Origin: RYN-230 sp963704995
Lineage (GTDB): Bacteria; Actinomycetota; Actinomycetes; Streptosporangiales; Streptosporangiaceae
DNA length: 64,000 nucleotides
NCBI GenBank assembly: GCA_963704995.1
Contig: CAVPIM010000017.1
Span: forward strand, 62,001 to 126,000
Reading direction: 5' to 3'
The stretch's first letter is position 1; each line of letters begins with the position of its first letter. The notes under the pieces are model-generated. The model had not been told where the DNA came from. It did not search any database and worked only from the letters and a program-made list of their open reading frames with translations. This document shows positions 63,966 to 64,000 of this stretch, piece after piece. Position numbers and translations under genes: made by a program.

Positions 63966-64000
63966 TGGTCCTCCCGACGTTCTGCCGTCCCCTGGGTGGT

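Overview
The window is a very GC-rich stretch of an actinomycete chromosome. Supporting signs are third-position G/C in every real gene, many GTG starts, ATGA/GTGA start-stop overlaps, a SepH (DUF3071) septation protein, an F420-type luciferase-like oxidoreductase, an ANTAR antiterminator protein, DUF1707 and DUF998 proteins, and a two-ClpP operon beside an XRE regulator of the PopR/ClgR type. No rRNA, tRNA, CRISPR array, integrase or transposase was recognised. The genus cannot be fixed from the sequence alone.

Layout. 1-4.9 kb: SPFH protein, a large GT-C-like membrane protein, a methyltransferase, a membrane protein and an ASCH protein. 5.0-6.9 kb: PopR/ClgR-like regulator converging on clpP-clpP, whose promoter region carries palindromes and an 18-bp tandem repeat. 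7.0-8.0 kb: a small membrane protein, an ECF-type sigma factor and a 73-residue protein. 8.1-16.1 kb: a catabolic gene set (enolase-superfamily enzyme, cyclase, F420 oxidoreductase, IclR regulator, flavin monooxygenase, amidohydrolase, extradiol-type dioxygenase, RidA). 16.1-31.3 kb: mixed metabolism, transport and lipoproteins, including a LacI-SemiSWEET operon with twin operators, a DHA2 exporter, an aquaporin-family channel and DUF202 proteins. 31.3-36.4 kb: a two-component system, an S9 peptidase and a PrmC-like methyltransferase. 36.5-37.9 kb: a leaderless TetR gene with a membrane-protein partner. 37.9-42.9 kb: a peptidoglycan operon pgeF-murL-murD2 with an FAD oxidase. 43.1-46.7 kb: lipid kinase, PF04185 phosphoesterase, GAF-ANTAR and a 51-residue membrane protein. 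46.9-51.8 kb: a GH63/MGH1-like glucosidase coupled to glgX. 51.9-64 kb: a NlpC/P60-like protein, a GT39-type glycosyltransferase, a Maf-GNAT fusion, a TM-anchored disordered protein, a PEBP lipoprotein, SepH, a leaderless MarR gene, and isocitrate lyase.

The most coherent system is pgeF-murL-murD2. MurD2 adds L-Glu to UDP-MurNAc-L-Ala, MurL epimerises that residue to D-Glu, and PgeF edits peptidoglycan precursors, so the operon looks like a complete alternative route to D-Glu in the wall with built-in proofreading. A second unit, the 8-16 kb catabolic set around an IclR regulator, looks like a ring hydroxylation and ring-opening pathway with unknown substrate.

About ten single-base reading-frame breaks occur across the window, several in G/C runs that are one base short. 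They look more like sequence errors than decay, so the affected proteins are described in their repaired form. Two true remnants are also present: a glyoxalase-fold gene with an internal deletion, and the last third of a LuxR-type regulator.
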